Source: Flavobacterium sp. GSB-24
GTDB lineage: Bacteria > Bacteroidota > Bacteroidia > Flavobacteriales > Flavobacteriaceae
NCBI RefSeq assembly: GCF_027924665.1
Contig: NZ_AP027043.1
Coordinates: 248,001-312,000, forward strand
Length of the DNA: 64,000 nucleotides
Direction of reading: 5' to 3'
Part shown: positions 61,073 through 64,000 of the stretch, in pieces
Numbering within the stretch: the stretch's first letter is position 1
Layout: each line of letters opens with the position of its first letter
Made by a program: the position numbers and the translations under genes
Notes under the pieces: model-generated
Told to the model about the DNA's origin: nothing
Database searches by the model: none
What the model saw: the letters and a program-made list of their open reading frames with translations, nothing else

Positions 61073-62391
61073 TTTTTTATATTCAATATTTTCTTTACGC
61101 TTCGTTTCAACTGATTTTCTTTTCTTTTTAGAAACCTTTTAAAACTAAATTCGTAGCCTCCTATGTTAAGAAATCTAACCGCGGAGCAATATAGTAAAAG
61201 TTCATTTTTAACTAAACTTTCATTTGAATCTATAAGTTTAGTTTGTTTTAAATAAATCCCGCTATTATAATTTTCCTTTTCTTTATTATATTGAGGAAAT
61301 GAAAAAATTCTTGAGAAAAAACCAAAATCTTTCTGTACTGAATATTCACTATAATTTAAAGCTTTCGAAACTTTAAAAGTTTTGATTATGTTAATAGTCA
61401 CCAAAGTGATATTTGATTTTTTAATTTTTAGCCACGAAAAGTAAATTAAAACAGGAGATATAAAATAATCCTTATTTATTGCAAAAGTAATTTTTGGAGA
61501 TTGAATATTATCATCCGAGACAAACTCTGCGTCAAAATAATTGGATAAATATATTTTCAGCTCTTCCTTATTCCCAGCAACATTAATAATGAATGCTAAA
61601 TCTTTCAATTGAATTTTTTGATCCAAATGATTGTATTTTATCCATCTTTCAGGATAATAGTCTTTGTCGTTTAGTTTTAGGCGTTTCTGTCCGTCAAAAT
61701 TTTTTAAAGGTCGAATAATTTTTGAATCACTTTTCTCTCCCAGCCAGGCAGTCCACCACGAAAAAGTAGAATTACTAATTATAAAATCATTACACATAGT
61801 ACCTAAACAAAGTTGTTCTACTTCATTTAATCCATCTCCAAAAAAAGCATTCTCCAAAAATGAAAAATGATATTTGCAATAATTTATGTCATCACTCAAA
61901 ATAATAAGATTGTAAGAATCCCATTCTGGAAAAAATTCAACTAAGCTATTTAGGTAATATTTTATTGGAGTTTGAAAATAATCTTTATGATCGACAAAGT
62001 CTCCTCTGCGTATAGATATCAAGATTGTACGTTTTTCAAAAGCTTTATGATATAGTGAACTTATTTTTTCTACCAAAGAATCTGAAAACTCAAAATAATG
62101 TTTGGTTAGTTCTCTATCAAAATATTTTTCGGTTTGAAGCCATCCACTTAAATCATAGTTCTTAGCTTCAAAATTCCACTCATAATGATTGTATTCTTCT
62201 TCTTCAAAATTTACAAAATCTGTCAGATCAGATGCTAAAACAGGTAATTTATTTTTAAATGAGCTTTGATATTTCCAAAGTAAAAAAGAGAATTCGCGAT
62301 TGTTTTTATTCGCTAATCCAATTGTGGATGCAATTTGAAAAAGCTGATTCCCTAAATTTCCTTTCTTCCCTATTTTACTAAATGTTATCAT
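61069..62391 (-). CDS. GT11-type (alpha-1,2-fucosyltransferase-like) enzyme with C-terminal extension
   Basis: A 440-residue protein. Residues 1-255 follow the GT11 alpha-1,2-fucosyltransferase plan: GKKGNLGNQLFQIAS near the start, the donor-binding ISIRRGDFVDH (about 126-134) and ISNSTFSWWTAWLG (205-218). Residues 256-440 are an extra domain of about 185 residues that ends in a Lys-rich tail and is not part of the normal family. If it transfers fucose, GDP-fucose would come from mannose-6-phosphate. The sugar specificity is a family inference. It lies between the SGNH partner gene and a GT4 gene. Confidence 0.82.
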   Translation of the reverse strand: MITFSKIGKKGNLGNQLFQIASTIGLANKNNREFSFLLWKYQSSFKNKLPVLASDLTDFVNFEEEEYNHYEWNFEAKNYDLSGWLQTEKYFDRELTKHYFEFSDSLVEKISSLYHKAFEKRTILISIRRGDFVDHKDYFQTPIKYYLNSLVEFFPEWDSYNLIILSDDINYCKYHFSFLENAFFGDGLNEVEQLCLGTMCNDFIISNSTFSWWTAWLGEKSDSKIIRPLKNFDGQKRLKLNDKDYYPERWIKYNHLDQKIQLKDLAFIINVAGNKEELKIYLSNYFDAEFVSDDNIQSPKITFAINKDYFISPVLIYFSWLKIKKSNITLVTINIIKTFKVSKALNYSEYSVQKDFGFFSRIFSFPQYNKEKENYNSGIYLKQTKLIDSNESLVKNELLLYCSAVRFLNIGGYEFSFKRFLKRKENQLKRSVKKILNIKK

Positions 62392-62418
62392 TTACAGTAG
62401 TTTTCTAAAAAAGGAATT

Positions 62419-63300
62419 TTACTTCTTGAAAAAATCGTTAATTATTCTACCAGTAAATAATCTAGCGCCTTCACTTGTCATATGTCCACATGAAGAAAAG
62501 TATTTATTTTCGACCACTACATTTTCATAATTGTGAATTTCAGGATAAGCTTTTTTTACTTTATCAAAATAATTCATTCCAACCACGTTTTCGCACATTG
62601 GTGTCATAACTGCGATAAAATTGATGTTGTTTTTTTTACAAATATGCTTAATCTCCTCATAGTATTTATTATGAGGCAACGGATTTAGATTGACGATATT
62701 GTTCTTCATATTTCCGTTTTTGTGCTTCTCTAACGGATAAAATCCTAAATTATCTAAAGCATTTGTTTTTTCATTTTCAGCGATTTTATAAACTTCACGG
62801 AAACCAATTTTAGAATCGAATTTTATATATCTGTAAAAAGGGATATAGTATAACTCATTAAAATTTTCTTCTGTCAAAAAATGTTCTTTTATCGCATTTG
62901 AACAATGAATATACGGTAAAAATTTTGCTGCAACTCCTTCAGATTCTTGATCATTTGAAAGATTAAGATCTGCCTCTAGAATTACATTTTTGATTTCGTA
63001 TTTTCTTTCAATCATTAATTTTAACATCAATGAAGCTTCAAACAAATGTCCACCACTCATTCCATAATTAAAGGTCTTTAATCCTTTTTCTTCAAACATT
63101 TGTGATACGAAATGATTATTAGCCCTTGAAGAGCCTAAAATAACGACATCATATTTTTCTTTTTTCGAATTTACTACGGCTTCGATTTTTCCTCTATTTT
63201 TTGACTGCATAAATACATAAGTATATAATCCGTCTAAAAGAACAGCAACCAAAATCGTTACAATTAAAATTTTGAATATATAGAGTAAAAACTTCTTCAT
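62419..63300 (-). CDS. SGNH-like MBOAT partner protein
   Basis: A 293-residue protein with one N-terminal membrane anchor (about residues 5-28) and a periplasmic SGNH-like domain. Block I is VVILGSSRANNHF (GSS in place of GDS, near residues 56-58), then FNYGMSGGHLFE and VILEADLNLS. A C-terminal SSCGHMTSEGARLF supplies the late His. Such proteins are encoded directly after MBOAT transferases and help acetyl transfer to exported glycans. Its ATG shares one base with the stop of the MBOAT gene, so the two are coupled. It is the second SGNH/MBOAT pair of the window. Confidence 0.8.
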   Translation of the reverse strand: MKKFLLYIFKILIVTILVAVLLDGLYTYVFMQSKNRGKIEAVVNSKKEKYDVVILGSSRANNHFVSQMFEEKGLKTFNYGMSGGHLFEASLMLKLMIERKYEIKNVILEADLNLSNDQESEGVAAKFLPYIHCSNAIKEHFLTEENFNELYYIPFYRYIKFDSKIGFREVYKIAENEKTNALDNLGFYPLEKHKNGNMKNNIVNLNPLPHNKYYEEIKHICKKNNINFIAVMTPMCENVVGMNYFDKVKKAYPEIHNYENVVVENKYFSSCGHMTSEGARLFTGRIINDFFKK

Positions 63301-64000
63301 TAGAATTGAAAATAAATAAATTCTTTATAATCAGAATAGGTTCCAAAAGCGATAATAGCTAAAATTGCTAATGCCATTTTTAATAAGCTTCTTTTTCCTG
63401 AAATGGGTTCCACTTTCATTCTGTTATTCCATTCAACCAAAACAAATACACCAATCATTAATAATAATTCATAATTATAGCGCTCATTATCTAAATACTG
63501 AAAAGCAAAATCTCGAGTGGTGAATATTCGTTTTAAATATAAAACAGCATCCGTAATCGTTTTTGCTCTAAAAAAGACCCAAGCAACGCAAGTCAATAAA
63601 AAAGTAGTAAGTATGCTGAATAATACTCTTATAGAATCTAAATTCCATTTTAAAACAACTGAATCTATATTGTTTCTATTGGTATTAGATAATAATAATG
63701 GAAGGAAATAAACAGCATTAATAAATCCCCACACGATATAAGTCCAATTGGCTCCATGCCAAAAACCGCTGACAATAAAAATAATGAAAGTATTTCTTAT
63801 TTTCATCCAAAGTCCGCCTTTACTTCCGCCCAGAGGAATGTATAAATAATCTCTAAACCAAGATGAAAGCGAAATATGCCAGCGACGCCAAAACTCTGCA
63901 ATATCTCTTGAAAAATAAGGATAATTGAAGTTTCGCAATAAATCTAAACCAAATAATTTAGAAACTCCGAGTGCTATATCTGAATATCCTGAAAAGTCTC
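63300..64000 (-). CDS. MBOAT family O-acyltransferase, 5' part beyond the window
   Basis: The C-terminal 233 codons of an MBOAT O-acyltransferase; the frame is open to the right edge, so the start lies outside. DFSGYSD near the edge, FWRRWHISLSSWFRDYLYIP and the catalytic-His motif FWHGANWTYIVWG are all present, with several hydrophobic helices. It is closely similar in these motifs to the MBOAT at the left edge. It begins the visible surface-polysaccharide locus and probably O-acetylates that glycan. Confidence 0.9.
   Translation of the reverse strand, partial: DFSGYSDIALGVSKLFGLDLLRNFNYPYFSRDIAEFWRRWHISLSSWFRDYLYIPLGGSKGGLWMKIRNTFIIFIVSGFWHGANWTYIVWGFINAVYFLPLLLSNTNRNNIDSVVLKWNLDSIRVLFSILTTFLLTCVAWVFFRAKTITDAVLYLKRIFTTRDFAFQYLDNERYNYELLLMIGVFVLVEWNNRMKVEPISGKRSLLKMALAILAIIAFGTYSDYKEFIYFQF

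Noticed and set aside
52328..64000. Recent horizontal transfer of the glycan locus shown by transposase remnants
   Set aside because: No transposase or integrase fragments were seen. Base composition is a little more AT-rich by eye, but this was not measured.

Overview
The window looks like chromosome of a Flavobacterium-type bacterium (Bacteroidota, Flavobacteriia). The sequence is AT-rich. Many genes are preceded by the Bacteroidota vegetative promoter element TAnnTTTG(C) instead of a Shine-Dalgarno-rich leader. The gene content is typical of the group: TonB-dependent outer-membrane proteins, many small lipoproteins, a PorV2-like protein linked to the type IX secretion family, the kdsD-tatC-lptB block and flavobacterial domains of unknown function. 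No transposase, integrase, phage, CRISPR or rRNA gene was seen. Two tRNA-Thr(UGU) genes are present.

Layout. (1) 1-4.5 kb, minus: a polysaccharide O-acylation cassette, with two SGNH-type proteins (one carrying an internal LysM) and an MBOAT acyltransferase cut by the left edge. (2) 4.8-9.0 kb: a haem-uptake-like locus, with a TonB receptor plus HmuY-family lipoprotein facing a DUF6607-like secreted protein across a symmetric divergent promoter. (3) 9.4-22.9 kb: mostly housekeeping and envelope genes (argS, an outer-membrane beta-barrel protein behind an ECF-sigma-like promoter, cutC, a GIY-YIG protein, a FabH-like synthase, a secreted S9 peptidase, an ABC ATPase, an OmpA lipoprotein). REP-like palindromes lie between them, including a 103-bp tandem repeat. 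(4) 23-35.7 kb: htpG, a patatin, lipoproteins, the tRNA pair, the group small gene-manA-peroxiredoxin-queD-idi, exported MsrB/MsrA, a META lipoprotein and a secreted aminopeptidase P.

(5) 35.8-40.5 kb: an accessory-looking patch with a DUF3806 protein, an unassigned 362-residue protein and two tandem SMI1/KNR4 (SUKH) paralogues; no toxin is visible. (6) 40.6-52.3 kb: an FAD oxidoreductase, RecQ without its zinc cysteines, kdsD-tatC-carboxymuconolactone decarboxylase-lptB, a GH25 lysozyme-like protein, pssA, a PorV2-like barrel and a DUF4105/Lnb-type protein. (7) 52.3-64.0 kb, all minus: a surface-polysaccharide locus reading MBOAT (cut by the right edge), SGNH partner, GT11 fucosyltransferase-like enzyme, GT4, two GT2, two GT4, O-antigen ligase/polymerase and the initiating polyprenyl-phosphate sugar transferase.

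Working together: kdsD (Kdo precursor), lptB (LPS export), manA (mannose-6-phosphate, a GDP-mannose/GDP-fucose precursor), the glycosyltransferase locus and the two MBOAT/SGNH cassettes form a strong surface-glycan theme. Nothing in the window is clearly a wholly new system. The best leads are the orphan immunity patch, the zinc-less RecQ, the symmetric haem promoter with its DUF6607 partner, the LysM-inserted SGNH enzyme and several palindromic intergenic repeat families. All functional calls come from reading motifs by eye; no database search was run.
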